Shown: positions 18,457 through 27,734, numbered from the stretch's first letter. The stretch is 64,000 nt of DNA from Streptomyces panaciradicis (GCF_023516615.1 NZ_JAMGBF010000029.1:62001-126000), one strand, 5' to 3'. A program made the numbers and translations. Notes: generated by a model from the sequence alone, not told the origin.

Positions 18457-19182
18457 ATGGCCGAAAATGAAGCGCAGGTCAGTCCTCCTGGGTCACTCTT
18501 GCAGTTGATCGACAATCTCGCGCGGTTCCACCGCGAGCATGAGGAGTACTACTCTCAGGCGCCGTTGCGGCAGGCCGGTGAGCTGCAGGCCGGATCTCGA
18601 GTGCTGAAGGCGCTGGCTGACCGGTGGAGCGAGGTCAGCGTGGGTGAGCAGACTGGGTCGGTCGGGTTCGCCGGTGCTCAGGACCTGAACGCGCCCGGGC
18701 TCGTCGCGGAGTCGGGAGTGCTGTTCATGGAGGGTGAGGGCGAGCCGACCGAACTGCAGCGGTTGAAGCGCGAGGTCCGCCAGGTCGCTGATGACGTCGA
18801 GCAGACGGGTACCTGGCTGACTCAGGCGATGGAGCAGGCATGGGAGATCGCGGGGAGCTTGGCCGCGTACCCAGCGCTGGCCGACCTGCTTGGGGAACGG
18901 CACCGGATCATCTGCAACGACTGGCAGTCGGCTGCGCTGCAGTGCCTGATCGCCCGGTTGCTGCGGCGCTCCCTGGACCTGCTGGCCAAGGTCGACTTCA
19001 CACCGGCGGCACTGCGGGCCGACCTGGCGGGTGAACGACACGCCCCCGCCTACTTGTATTCGGCATCCGAACTGCTGGACCGGGCGGCCGACCTTACGGC
19101 GGAGTCGGCGATGCTGGTGCACGACAACGAGCGTCGCTGGCGTGTCTTCCGCGCCCGAGTTCGCGAGCTGCAGTCCGCCTAG
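18457..19182 (+). CDS. Hypothetical helical protein
   Basis: The predicted protein has 241 residues from ATG 18457; the reading frame extends upstream but GC-skew by codon position and the residue composition favour this start. It is mostly alpha-helical, rich in Leu, Ala and Glu, with no signal peptide or membrane segment. No family is recognised. The 273 bp before it, up to the divergent kinase gene, show no other credible gene. Confidence 0.6.
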   Translation: MAENEAQVSPPGSLLQLIDNLARFHREHEEYYSQAPLRQAGELQAGSRVLKALADRWSEVSVGEQTGSVGFAGAQDLNAPGLVAESGVLFMEGEGEPTELQRLKREVRQVADDVEQTGTWLTQAMEQAWEIAGSLAAYPALADLLGERHRIICNDWQSAALQCLIARLLRRSLDLLAKVDFTPAALRADLAGERHAPAYLYSASELLDRAADLTAESAMLVHDNERRWRVFRARVRELQSA

Positions 19183-19372
19183 CAGGTCGGCAGGGGGAGA
19201 CTGCAGCGCGAGAGGAACTCATAGACCGCGCGTCGACCAGTGCTGTGCCCGATCAAGTCGGGCGCACGAGGCGGCCCAGGAGAGAGCAGCTGTGGCCGGG
19301 CCAAGGTGCTGTTCGGCGGCTGTGCCGTGCAGCTCACCTCTACCCGCGCGTCCCCGGCCATGGAGGACGGCG

Positions 19373-20620
19373 TCAAGCGGATGTGCCAGCCTGTCCGGTG
19401 CCAGGTGAGGTGGCCGCGCGGGGGGAGCGCAGGACGAGCAGGGTGATCTCGCTGGGAGCGAAGACGCGGAAAGGCGGCCCCCAGAAGCCCGTGCCGCGGC
19501 TGGTGTAGAGGAGGGTGCGGGCGCCGTGGTGGCTGAGGCCGGCGAGGGCGGGCTGGTCGAGTCGGACCAAGTGGTGGAACGGCCAGATCTGGCCGCCGTG
19601 AGTGTGCCCGGAGAGCTGAAGGTCGATGCCGTCGGCCGCTGCCCGATCGACGAACTTGGGCTGGTGCGCCAGCAGCAGGACGGGCAATTCAGGATCGGCG
19701 CCGCTCAAGGCTCCGGCGAGATGAGCGCCGTGGCCCGCCAGGCCGGAGTTCTCGGCGGTGACGTCGTCCACGCCGGCGACCACGAGGGTGTCACCCCCGC
19801 GTTCGAGCAGCAGATGGCGGTTGCGCAGCGGCTCCCAACCCAGCTCGCCCATCAGGTCGACCCAGCCCTGGGCTTCGCTGTAGTACTCGTGGTTACCGGT
19901 GACGTACACCCGGGCCCGGGTGGCTTGCACGGTCCCGAGCGGAGTGGCTTGGGCGCGGCGGCGTTGAGCCGTGCCGTCCGCGATGTCGCCGGTGTGGCAG
20001 ACCAGGTCGGCTTCCAGGGTGTTGACCCTCTCGCACACCCGGGCCGACCAGCGGGCCCGATCGAGGGGACCGTAGTGGGTGTCCGTGATGAGTACGACGC
20101 GGAGGCCGTCCAGACCGGCACCCAGCCGCGGGAGCTGCACATCGAGCCGGCGCACGCGTGGGACGCGGCGGGCCTCGATGTAACCCCAGCAGACCATGAG
20201 GGCGCTTACGCCGAGGACGGCCCACGTGACGATGCGGGCCTGGTCCTGACGCTCGCCGACGCCGGCGATGGTCAGGGCGAGCCGCAACAGGACACCGAGC
20301 AGCACGGACCAGGTGAACAGAATCCAGCTGGTTCCCAGCAGGGTGTCACCGATGATCGCCGCCCGGTCCTGCTGACGCCGGCCGTGACCGCGCGCCATGG
20401 CGAGCGGCATACCCGTGAGACCGAGAGCGAACAGGGCGGTGCCGAGCAGCAGGACGGGCAGCGGCCAGTGCTGGCCCGTGTACAGCAGCACCCAGCAGGG
20501 AACAGCCCACAGCAGGACGGGGGCGACGAGAGGGATGTAGCGCATCACTCGGTACAGTCGGCTCCGCCGCCGTACGTGCGCATCGCCCTCGGTGGTTCGG
20601 GTGCTGCTGGTGTTGGTCAT
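19373..20620 (-). CDS. Membrane-anchored metallophosphoesterase
   Basis: The protein has 415 residues from ATG 20620 (GGGAAGG upstream); the frame stays open another 50 codons without a better start. Four membrane segments occupy roughly residues 20-150. The calcineurin-like domain follows, with ITDTHYG, HTGDIADG, TGNHEYY, LLLAHQPK and LSGHTHGGQ providing the metal ligands. This is the YkuE/YaeI-like architecture. It probably acts on an extracytoplasmic or membrane-lipid phosphoester; the substrate is unknown. Confidence 0.9.
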   Translation of the reverse strand: MTNTSSTRTTEGDAHVRRRSRLYRVMRYIPLVAPVLLWAVPCWVLLYTGQHWPLPVLLLGTALFALGLTGMPLAMARGHGRRQQDRAAIIGDTLLGTSWILFTWSVLLGVLLRLALTIAGVGERQDQARIVTWAVLGVSALMVCWGYIEARRVPRVRRLDVQLPRLGAGLDGLRVVLITDTHYGPLDRARWSARVCERVNTLEADLVCHTGDIADGTAQRRRAQATPLGTVQATRARVYVTGNHEYYSEAQGWVDLMGELGWEPLRNRHLLLERGGDTLVVAGVDDVTAENSGLAGHGAHLAGALSGADPELPVLLLAHQPKFVDRAAADGIDLQLSGHTHGGQIWPFHHLVRLDQPALAGLSHHGARTLLYTSRGTGFWGPPFRVFAPSEITLLVLRSPRAATSPGTGQAGTSA

Positions 20621-20743
20621 GCTTGCCCTTCCCCACCAAGCTGCCGTCACGTGCACTTTACCTGGTTGCCCTTGGGCGGTCCGATTTCGTGACCGGATCA
20701 GCGCTCTGCGGGTGCCGAAGCGAGTGCCGAGCCTCCACCCGAC

Positions 20744-20792
20744 CCGATCACCACCACCCCCGATCACCACGCCCCCCGATCACCACCACCCA
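20744..20792. repeat. Three tandem 16-bp repeats
   Basis: The core GATCACCAC starts at 20746, 20762 and 20778, giving an exact 16-bp period within a C-rich stretch. It lies in the 391-bp gene-free region between the phosphoesterase and the deacetylase genes. The rest of that region (20621-21011) shows no gene. Confidence 0.7.
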
Positions 20793-21011
20793 CCCTGATG
20801 CCGGACGTGGAGACGCCGATGCGAGGAAGACAGGGGGTGTGTCGGGAACATGCCGGTCCGGTCGGCTGGTTGCATCGACCGAAGGACCGGCGCCGCTCGG
20901 GGGACCACGGAGACCACAGGGTCGTCCGCCACACCGTGGCCCGGATCTTCAGGACGGCGGCAGGCCTGCCGCGCCCGTGGACCAAGACGTACTTCGCAGG
21001 AGGATTGATCG

Positions 21012-21845
21012 ATGCTCAGTCGGCCTTTGACACTCATGGCAGTACACGCCCACCCCGACGACGAGGCCACGGGAACCGGAGGCGTCTTGGCGCGGTACGC
21101 GGCGGAAGGCATCCGCACGGTTCTCGTGACGTGTACCGACGGCAGCTGCGGTGATGGGCCGGGGGGTGTCAAGCCGGGCGACCCCGCGCACGATCCGGCA
21201 GCGGTCGCCATGATGCGCCGTCAAGAACTCGAAGCGAGCTGCGAGGTCTTGAAGATCAGCGATCTGGAGATGTTGGACTACGCCGACTCCGGGATGGCGG
21301 GGTGGCCGAGCAACGACGCTCCGGGGTCGTTCTGGCAGACCCCCGTGCAAGAGGGCGCTGCCCGGCTTGCGGAACGGATGCGGCACTACCGACCTGATGT
21401 GGTCGTCACCTATGACGAGAACGGCTTCTATGGCCACCCCGACCACATTCAGGCCCACCGCATCACGATGGCGGCACTGGAGATGTCCGGGCTGACACCG
21501 AAGGTGTACTGGACCACCATGCCCCGCTCGATGATGCAGCGGTTCGGCGAGATCATGCGCGAGTTCAACGAGGAGATGCCGGAACCGGATCCGGCGGAGG
21601 CGGCCGCGCTGGCGAAGATCGGTCTCCCCGACGATGAGATCACCACATGGGTGGACACCACCGCGTTCAGTGGTCAGAAGTTCGACGCGCTGGCCGCGCA
21701 CGCCAGTCAGGGGGAGAACATCTTCTTCCTCAAGATGGGCAAGGAGAGGTTCGGTGAACTGATGGGCATGGAGACCTTCGTCCGTGTCCAGGACGCCACC
21801 GGTACGGCGACACCCGAGGACGATCTGTTCGCCGGACTGCGCTGA
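21012..21845 (+). CDS. PIG-L/LmbE family deacetylase (Mca/MshB-like)
   Basis: The protein has 277 residues. ATG 21012 follows AGGAGG. The zinc-binding AHPDDE motif is near residue 14 and the second metal motif GHPDH near residue 143. The family includes MshB (GlcNAc-Ins deacetylase) and Mca (mycothiol S-conjugate amidase) of mycothiol metabolism, and related enzymes in antibiotic pathways. The length and the CTDGSCGDGPGGVKPGD segment are Mca/MshB-like. Which of the two reactions it performs cannot be decided from sequence alone. Confidence 0.85.
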   Translation: MLSRPLTLMAVHAHPDDEATGTGGVLARYAAEGIRTVLVTCTDGSCGDGPGGVKPGDPAHDPAAVAMMRRQELEASCEVLKISDLEMLDYADSGMAGWPSNDAPGSFWQTPVQEGAARLAERMRHYRPDVVVTYDENGFYGHPDHIQAHRITMAALEMSGLTPKVYWTTMPRSMMQRFGEIMREFNEEMPEPDPAEAAALAKIGLPDDEITTWVDTTAFSGQKFDALAAHASQGENIFFLKMGKERFGELMGMETFVRVQDATGTATPEDDLFAGLR

Positions 21846-22056
21846 TCCGGCCGCCCGACCGGCGGGGGAGAGCCTGCCGGCCACGCAGCTGATGGCGGGG
21901 TGGCCGTCCCGGCCCTTGACGACCAGGACGGCCACCCTCGCGCCATGTCCCAGGACGGCCCCCGCGCCATGCCCCGCTGCTGCTCGCCGTACGGACTACG
22001 GTCTTCCGCCCTCTTCACGGCTCGCGGCCGTGCTGCTGGACGGTCGCAGTCCTGCG

Positions 22057-23196
22057 TCAGCCGGCCTGAAGACCGACCGCCAGCGTGAGTTCCAGGACCC
22101 GGTGCGGTGAGGCGAGATCGGGAAACAGCTCCCGCAGCTGCGCCATGCGGTACCGGACGGTCTGGGGATGGACGAACAGCGCCTTCGCGACCTCGTCGCG
22201 CCTGCCCTGGTGCAGCAGCCACGCCCGCAGCGTCTCCTCCAGCCGCTGTGCGGTCGTCTCAGGCAGGGTCTGCAACGGTGCGAGCGCTCGGGCTCGAAGG
22301 TCTGCGAAGGCGTCCGCGTCGGCGCTCAGCACCAGCTCAGCCAGGTGGTCCTCGGTGTCGCGAATGTCGCAGGAGAGGGAGCGCGCGCGTACGGCTCGTG
22401 CGTACGAGGCGGACGCGCGCGTCCATGGCCGCGCCGGGCCGACCACGGCCGTGCGTTCGGTCAGCTGCCGTAGGAGATGGGATCGGTCGGCATCGGGGAC
22501 GAGCAGCACACCGGTGGCGTCCGGCAGATCGTCGAGGACAAGAGTGCTCGGGTCGAGCGTGCGGTAGGCAGGCCGGGCCTGAGCGCTGGGCAGCAGGACG
22601 GCGGTGAGGGAAACGGGAGGCTGCCATCCGGCCCGTTGAGCGGAGACCAGCAGCACGTCCGGGGTGGCGCCGGCGAGGAGGTCGCGGGCCAGATGTTCCA
22701 GGTGGCGTTCGTGTTCCCTGCCCCGGGCGGCCAGTTCGTCGGCGTGGCCCGCGGCGCTCGCGGCGGAGAGCTCGTCGATGTAGGCGAAGGTCAGCTCGGC
22801 GAACTTGGCGACCTCGGCGGCGGGCAGGCCCGCGGGTACGGCACCTGCTGCCAGGCACCGCCAGGCCACACGGGCGCCGACGCGGTAAGCGCTGAGCAGG
22901 GCGTCCATCGAACGGCCGTCGCGTACCTCGCCGCGGCCCAGCTCGTAGGCCGCGTCACCACCGTCGCCGCCTGTGGCGTTCCCGCTCGCGAGGTCCAGGT
23001 AGTGTCCCAGGGCGGTGCGCACGGCTCGGCGGATCGTGGCGCCCATATGGCCCGACAGGGCGTTCGCGTAGGGCGGGACCTCGTCGATGATCGCCTGGAC
23101 GACCTCGTCGGCGGTGGTCTTCAGCGCGCCCCGAAGTACGGTGACCGTCGTCTCATCCAGGGCCAGTTCGCTGGCCCTCCGGATCACTTGGCTCAC
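22057..23196 (-). CDS. PucR/CdaR family transcriptional regulator
   Basis: The protein has about 379 residues from GTG 23196, which follows AGGGA; an in-frame GTG at 23223 would add nine residues. The C-terminal PucR helix-turn-helix (TAQRLEETLRAWLLHQGRRDEVAKAL type, ending FVHPQTVRYRMAQLRELF) is characteristic. The middle has the GGDEF-like regulator fold of this family. It is divergent from the ferredoxin reductase/desaturase pair with about 90 bp between, so it probably regulates that pair in response to lipid or membrane state. Confidence 0.85.
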   Translation of the reverse strand: MSQVIRRASELALDETTVTVLRGALKTTADEVVQAIIDEVPPYANALSGHMGATIRRAVRTALGHYLDLASGNATGGDGGDAAYELGRGEVRDGRSMDALLSAYRVGARVAWRCLAAGAVPAGLPAAEVAKFAELTFAYIDELSAASAAGHADELAARGREHERHLEHLARDLLAGATPDVLLVSAQRAGWQPPVSLTAVLLPSAQARPAYRTLDPSTLVLDDLPDATGVLLVPDADRSHLLRQLTERTAVVGPARPWTRASASYARAVRARSLSCDIRDTEDHLAELVLSADADAFADLRARALAPLQTLPETTAQRLEETLRAWLLHQGRRDEVAKALFVHPQTVRYRMAQLRELFPDLASPHRVLELTLAVGLQAG

Positions 23197-23283
23197 GTTT
23201 TTATTCCCTGCGAACAATTCCACCGACCAGATTCACGTCCTACGGTTAGTACTTTACGCCCTGAGACGCAGCAAGCTGGAGGC

Positions 23284-24339
23284 ATGACGAGTACTGCCCT
23301 GCGCAGCAGGGCGTGGAAACTGCTGGAGATGGTCACGACGCCGCTGCTGCCGTCGGACTACCTCGACCTGGTCAGCCCGCTGCGGGCGGGCGCCGACCTG
23401 CGCGGACGCATCGAGGCCGTGCATCCGGAGACGGGTGACGCCGCGACCATCGTGATCAGACCGGGACGGGGCTGGCGCGGCCATACGGCCGGCCAGTACG
23501 TGCGGATCGGGGTCGACGTCGACGGAGTGCGCCTGTGGCGTGCCTACTCCATCACCTCACCGACCGACCGCCAGGACGGCCGCGTCACGATCACCGTCAA
23601 GGCGATCCCGGACGGCAAGGTCAGCAACCACCTGGTCCGCAAGGCGCAACCGGGCACGCTGATCCAGCTCGACCAGGCGACCGGTGACTTCGTCCTGCCG
23701 CAGGCCAAGCCCGCCAAGGTGCTCTACCTGACCGCAGGCAGCGGCATCACACCCGTGATGGGCATGCTCCGCGACACCGAGTTCGACGACGTCGTCATGG
23801 TCCACAGTGCGCCGCAGCCGCGAGACGTGATCTTCCGCAGCGAGCTGCACGACCTGGTCGCGGACAAGAAGCTGCGGCTCACCGAGGTGCACACCGACAC
23901 CGACGGCATGCTCGACATCGCCCGTCTCGACGAACTCGTGCCCGACTGGACCGAGCGCGAGACCTGGGCCTGCGGCCCGACGGGCCTGCTCGACGCCGCC
24001 GAAAAGCACTGGAGCGAGCACGGCGTACCGGAGCGTCTGCACATCGAACGCTTCCGACCCAGCATCGTCGTCGCCGGTGACGGTGGCGAGGTCACGTTCA
24101 GCGCCACCGGCAAGACCGTCGACGCGGACGGCGCCACGCCGCTGCTGGACGTCGGCGAGGAGGCCGGCGTACTCATGCCTTCGGGATGCCGCATGGGCAT
24201 CTGCTTCGGCTGCATCACGCCGCTCAAGGCGGGCGCCGTCCGCGACCTGCGTACCGGCGAGATCACCGAGGCCGAGCCGGGCGTCCTCATCCAGACCTGT
24301 GTGTCCGCCGCGGCGGGCCCTTGCGACATCGAACGGTAG
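23284..24339 (+). CDS. Ferredoxin reductase-type electron transfer protein (desaturase partner)
   Basis: The protein has 351 residues from ATG 23284. An FAD-binding domain (RAYSITSP), an NAD(P)-binding domain (LTAGSGITPVMGM, then WACGPTGLLDAA) and a C-terminal plant-type 2Fe-2S domain with SGCRMGICFGC and a final QTC are visible. This order matches the oxidoreductase that feeds electrons to DesA3-type stearoyl-CoA desaturase in mycobacteria (Rv3230c-like). The desaturase follows seven bases after its stop, so the two are almost certainly co-translated. Confidence 0.92.
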   Translation: MTSTALRSRAWKLLEMVTTPLLPSDYLDLVSPLRAGADLRGRIEAVHPETGDAATIVIRPGRGWRGHTAGQYVRIGVDVDGVRLWRAYSITSPTDRQDGRVTITVKAIPDGKVSNHLVRKAQPGTLIQLDQATGDFVLPQAKPAKVLYLTAGSGITPVMGMLRDTEFDDVVMVHSAPQPRDVIFRSELHDLVADKKLRLTEVHTDTDGMLDIARLDELVPDWTERETWACGPTGLLDAAEKHWSEHGVPERLHIERFRPSIVVAGDGGEVTFSATGKTVDADGATPLLDVGEEAGVLMPSGCRMGICFGCITPLKAGAVRDLRTGEITEAEPGVLIQTCVSAAAGPCDIER

Positions 24340-24346
24340 GAGCACC

Positions 24347-25468
24347 TTGACCGCCATCGACCCCACCGCCCACCTGACCGCAGAGCAGATCGAGGAACTC
24401 GGCCGCGAGCTGGACGCGATCCGCGACGAGGTGATCGCCAGCCGGGGCGAGAAAGACGCCGCCTACATCCGCAAGGTCATCGCGTCGCAGCGCAAGCTCG
24501 AGCTGGTCAGCAGGGGTGTACTGCTGTTCTCGTTCTTCCCGCCCGCGTGGCTCCTCGGCACCGCCGGTCTGTCCGTGGCGAAGATCATGGACAACATGGA
24601 GATCGGCCACAACATCCTGCACGGCCAGTGGGACTGGATGCGGGACCCGAAGATCCACTCCAGCACCTGGGACTGGGACCACGTCTCGCCGGCCGACCAG
24701 TGGAAGCACTCGCACAACGAGCTGCACCACACGTACACCAACGTGCTCGGCAAGGACAACGACCTCGGCTACGGCATCATGCGCGTCGACGAGGACCAGA
24801 AGTGGCACCCGTTCCACCTCGGCCAGCCTCTGTGGAACTTCATCAACGCCTGCTTCTTCGAGTACGGCATCGCCGCGTACGACCTTGAGCTCGGCAAGAA
24901 CCTGAACAAGCGCCGCCGCAAGAACCCGGAGTTCCGCGCGCGGGCCAAGGCCGTGGGCCGCAAGATCCGCAAGCAGGTGCTCAAGGACTATGTGATCCAC
25001 CCGCTGCTGTCGGGCCCGTCGTTCCTCAGCACGCTGGCCGCCACGTTCACCGCGAACATGGTCCGCAACATCTGGTCCCACTCGGTGATCATGTGTGGCC
25101 ACTTCCCGGAGGGCGTGCAGGTCTTCGAGCGCCGTTCCATCAAGGGCGAGACGCGCGGCCAGTGGTACCTGCGCCAGATGATGGGCTCGGCCAACATCAG
25201 CGGCAGCAAGGCCATGCACTTCATGACCGGCAACCTCTCGCACCAGATCGAGCACCACCTCTTCCCGGACCTGCCGAGCAACCGGTACGCCGAGGTCGCG
25301 GTGAAGGTGCGCGCCCTGTTCGAGAAGTACGAGCTGGAGTACGTCACCGGCCCGCTGCCCCAGCAGGTCTTCTCCGCATGGCGCAAGGTCGTCCGGCTCT
25401 CACTGCCGAACAAGAAGTCCGCGGTCGCCGAAACGCCGGAACGCGAGCCGGAGCTCGTCGCGGCCTGA
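24347..25468 (+). CDS. Membrane fatty acid (acyl-CoA) desaturase
   Basis: The protein has 373 residues. No ATG or GTG fits the conserved N-terminus; TTG 24347, four bases after AGGAG, is the chosen start. The three histidine boxes for the di-iron site are present: HNILHG, HSHNELHH and HQIEHHLFPD. Two hydrophobic pairs flank them, as in DesA3/stearoyl-CoA delta-9 desaturases. Electrons come from the ferredoxin reductase encoded just upstream. It introduces a cis double bond into membrane acyl chains; the regioselectivity is inferred from family. Confidence 0.93.
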   Translation: MTAIDPTAHLTAEQIEELGRELDAIRDEVIASRGEKDAAYIRKVIASQRKLELVSRGVLLFSFFPPAWLLGTAGLSVAKIMDNMEIGHNILHGQWDWMRDPKIHSSTWDWDHVSPADQWKHSHNELHHTYTNVLGKDNDLGYGIMRVDEDQKWHPFHLGQPLWNFINACFFEYGIAAYDLELGKNLNKRRRKNPEFRARAKAVGRKIRKQVLKDYVIHPLLSGPSFLSTLAATFTANMVRNIWSHSVIMCGHFPEGVQVFERRSIKGETRGQWYLRQMMGSANISGSKAMHFMTGNLSHQIEHHLFPDLPSNRYAEVAVKVRALFEKYELEYVTGPLPQQVFSAWRKVVRLSLPNKKSAVAETPEREPELVAA

Positions 25469-25763
25469 GCCGCGGTACCTCTTCAGATGTCGCGGCCGTC
25501 CCGGCGGTGCCGCTGGCTAGGTCAGACCCGTCGTGGACGGCGGGCGACCGCGACATCAGGCCGTACGGCAAGGAATCCGGGCAGCCCGGTGTCCGGCTGC
25601 GCTGCCTGGACGTGCGTCAGGGAAACTCCGTCAGGTTCACGAAGGTCTCGCGACGGACTTCTCGCAGGGCGTCCGGGTGGGCCCCGCAGCGGGTCCCCGG
25701 CATCCAGAGGCACCACCCGATACGACAGGGCATGACCTGGCTTACCGGGTTCCTTGCAGAAAG

Positions 25764-25783
25764 CCCCGGCGTTCACGCCGGGG
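25764..25783. repeat. Left-end subterminal hairpin of the IS605-type element
   Basis: A perfect 8-bp stem (CCCCGGCG / CGCCGGGG) has a 4-base loop TTCA. IS200/IS605 TnpA proteins recognise such subterminal hairpins in single-stranded DNA at the element ends. Confidence 0.7.
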
Positions 25784-25817
25784 ATGAAGGCATCTCAGGA
25801 GTGCTCTGACGTGCATG

Positions 25818-26236
25818 TTAGAGCGGACGTTTCTGATGCTCGATGTACTGACGGACGATGGCCAACGGCGCCCCGTCGCACGATGCGGAGAAGTAGGAGG
25901 GCGACCACAGGTGCCCGTGCATGATGGCGCGGTTGATCCTACCGGTGAACTCTCCTGCCGTATCCGGCGGGCGGAGACGCCCTTGAGGCTGTTGACCAGC
26001 TTGGACACGGCGACCTTCGGCGGGTAGTGCACTAGGAGTTGGACGTGATCGCGTTCGCCGTTGAACTCCTTCAGCTCCGCTTCGAAGTCCTCGCACACCT
26101 TGCGCATGATCTCTTCGCAGCGTGTCAGCATCTCGTCGTCGAACACCCCGCGCCGGTACTTCGTCACAAAGACCAAGTGCACATGCATCGCCGAAACAAC
26201 GTGTCTGCCCAGCCTGCATGCCTTCTCCCCATCCAT
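25818..26236 (-). pseudogene. tnpA: IS200/IS605 transposase TnpA, frameshifted
   Basis: Start ATG 26236 and stop TAA 25818-25820 frame a 419-base interval, not a multiple of three. The first part reads through the HUH nuclease motif (MHVHLVFVTKYRRG) to SLKGVSARRIRQE. The second part, in another frame, reads EFTGRINRAIMHGHLWSPSYF and ends with the catalytic tyrosine helix IVRQYIEHQ. At 25950-25954 the coding strand has GAGAG where GAG is expected; removing the extra two bases restores a 138-residue protein, the usual TnpA length. The transposase is therefore probably inactive. Confidence 0.88.
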
Positions 26237-26263
26237 GAGACCAATGGTCGTAGGATCTTGGTC

Positions 26264-27508
26264 ATGCAGCTCCGCTACAACTACCGGGCCTATCCGGACG
26301 CCTCCCAGCGCCGTGCGTTGGCGAGTACGTTCGGGTGCGCCCGCGTGGTGTGGAACGACTGCCTGCGTGACCGCAAGGAAGCACACGCGGCGGGGCTGCC
26401 CTATGTGAAGTCGGCGGAGTTGTCCCGGCTTCGCATCACCCAGGCAAAGCGCACCGAGGAACGAGCATGGCTCGCCGACGTCTCCGCGGTCGTCCTGCAA
26501 CAGTCCCTTCGCGACCTCGACACCGCCTACAAAAACTTCTTCGATTCGATTCAGGGGAAGCGGCAGGGCCGCACGGTGGGCCCTCCCCGCTACAAGTCGA
26601 AGAAGGACACCCGGCAGTCGATCCGCCTCAACACCAACGCCTTCTGCCTCCAGCACGACGGCACGGTGTACGTGGCCAAGGTCGGCAACCTCAAGGTCAC
26701 GTGGTCCCGTCGGCTTCCGGCCGCACCGACGTCGCTGACCGTCACCAAGGACAGCTCCGGCCGGTACTTCCTCAGCTTCGTCGTGGACACCGAGCCGGAC
26801 CTCCTCCCCGAGGCGGATACCGATACCGGTATCGACCTCGGCCTGTCCGCCTTCGCTGTCCTGTCCGACGGGCGCAAGATCGACAGCCCGCGCTTCCTGC
26901 GCAGGGCGGAGAAGAAACTCAAGCGTCTTCAGCGGGAGCTGTCCCGTAAGGCCAAGGGATCGAAGAACCGGGCCAAGGCCCGCATCAAGGTCGCACGCCA
27001 GCACGCGCGTGTGGCCGACCGGCGCCGGGACTTCCACCACAAGGCATCCACACAGATCATTCGCGACAACCAAGCGGTGTACGTGGAAGACCTCGCGGTG
27101 TCCGGTCTCGGCCGCACCCGACTCGCCAAGTCCGTGCACGACGCGGGATGGTCCGCGTTCGTCCGCATGCTGGAGTACAAGGCGGCTCTGCACGGCCGCA
27201 CCTTCGCCAAGGTGGACCGCGCTTTCCCGTCCTCCCAGCTCTGCTCGGCCTGCGGATTCCGGGACGGTCCCAAGCCCCTGCACGTCCGGGAGTGGACGTG
27301 CGGCGAGTGCGGCACCGTGCATGACCGCGACCACAACGCAGCCCGCAACGTCCTCTTCGAAGGACGCCGCATCGTCGCCGCTGGACGGGCGGAGACGCCA
27401 AACGCCTGTGGAGCGCCGGTAAGACGGGCACCCGTGCCCGCACAGCGCGGTGAAGCAGGAAGCCCACGGAAGGGTCAGACGACCCAGGCCGGAATCCCTG
27501 GACTTTAG
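26264..27508 (+). CDS. tnpB: TnpB, RNA-guided endonuclease of IS200/IS605 element
   Basis: The protein has 414 residues from ATG 26264 (TAGGA upstream). An OrfB N-terminal domain is followed by a RuvC-like nuclease with the three acidic residues in GIDLGL, VYVEDLAVSG and HDRDHNAARN, interrupted by a zinc finger (CSACG, then CGECG). All catalytic motifs are present, so the protein looks functional although its tnpA is broken. TnpB proteins cut DNA guided by an RNA derived from the element's right end. The stop codon lies inside the right-end hairpin, as is usual. Confidence 0.93.
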   Translation: MQLRYNYRAYPDASQRRALASTFGCARVVWNDCLRDRKEAHAAGLPYVKSAELSRLRITQAKRTEERAWLADVSAVVLQQSLRDLDTAYKNFFDSIQGKRQGRTVGPPRYKSKKDTRQSIRLNTNAFCLQHDGTVYVAKVGNLKVTWSRRLPAAPTSLTVTKDSSGRYFLSFVVDTEPDLLPEADTDTGIDLGLSAFAVLSDGRKIDSPRFLRRAEKKLKRLQRELSRKAKGSKNRAKARIKVARQHARVADRRRDFHHKASTQIIRDNQAVYVEDLAVSGLGRTRLAKSVHDAGWSAFVRMLEYKAALHGRTFAKVDRAFPSSQLCSACGFRDGPKPLHVREWTCGECGTVHDRDHNAARNVLFEGRRIVAAGRAETPNACGAPVRRAPVPAQRGEAGSPRKGQTTQAGIPGL

Positions 27509-27525
27509 GCCCGGGAGCACGTCAA
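27370..27525 (+). ncRNA. Predicted omega/reRNA scaffold at the tnpB 3' end
   Basis: In this family the guide RNA is transcribed over the 3' end of tnpB and the right end, with the guide taken from DNA just outside the element. The imperfect hairpin near 27495-27515 (CCCTGG / CCCGGG with mismatches) fits the conserved end structure. The 5' boundary is a guess. The guide would begin at about 27526. Confidence 0.4.
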
Positions 27526-27536
27526 AGTCAGGCGTC

Positions 27537-27734
27537 ATGACCCTCGCTCGCCACCTCGCCACCTCGCCACGACCCACGGATGCACAAGTAGAGGCCGCAC
27601 AAGGCCGGATGGCCGTTTGGCTCGGCGGCGCGCACACGGGTGCCCGCCTGAAGAAGCTCCTCGACCACTGCATCCCCATGCCGAAGGGCACGTTGACGGA
27701 TTCTCTCGGCGGCGTTCCGGGGCGGTCCCGATGA
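27537..27734 (+). CDS. Small hypothetical protein
   Basis: The open frame of 65 codons runs from ATG 27537 to a TGA that overlaps the next gene's ATG (ATGA at 27731). It starts only 11 bases after the inferred IS end, so an original longer or differently promoted gene may have been interrupted. No family is recognised. Coupling to the downstream gene is the main support. Confidence 0.4.
   Translation: MTLARHLATSPRPTDAQVEAAQGRMAVWLGGAHTGARLKKLLDHCIPMPKGTLTDSLGGVPGRSR

Larger units (their letters stand above)
25746..27525. mobile_element. IS200/IS605-type element (divergent tnpA pseudogene, intact tnpB)
   Basis: A Y1 transposase gene (minus strand, frameshifted) and a tnpB gene (plus strand) are divergent with 27 bp between their starts. 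The left side carries a perfect hairpin at 25764-25783. The right side has an imperfect hairpin around 27495-27515 containing the tnpB stop, ending in GTCAA (27521-27525). The sequence TTAC precedes the left end, resembling the target of IS608-type elements, but exact ends are inferred because this family makes no target duplication. Confidence 0.75.

Noticed and set aside
19240..19446. Small open frame between the helical hypothetical gene and the phosphoesterase
   Set aside because: It overlaps the phosphoesterase 3' end and has no ribosome site or family match.
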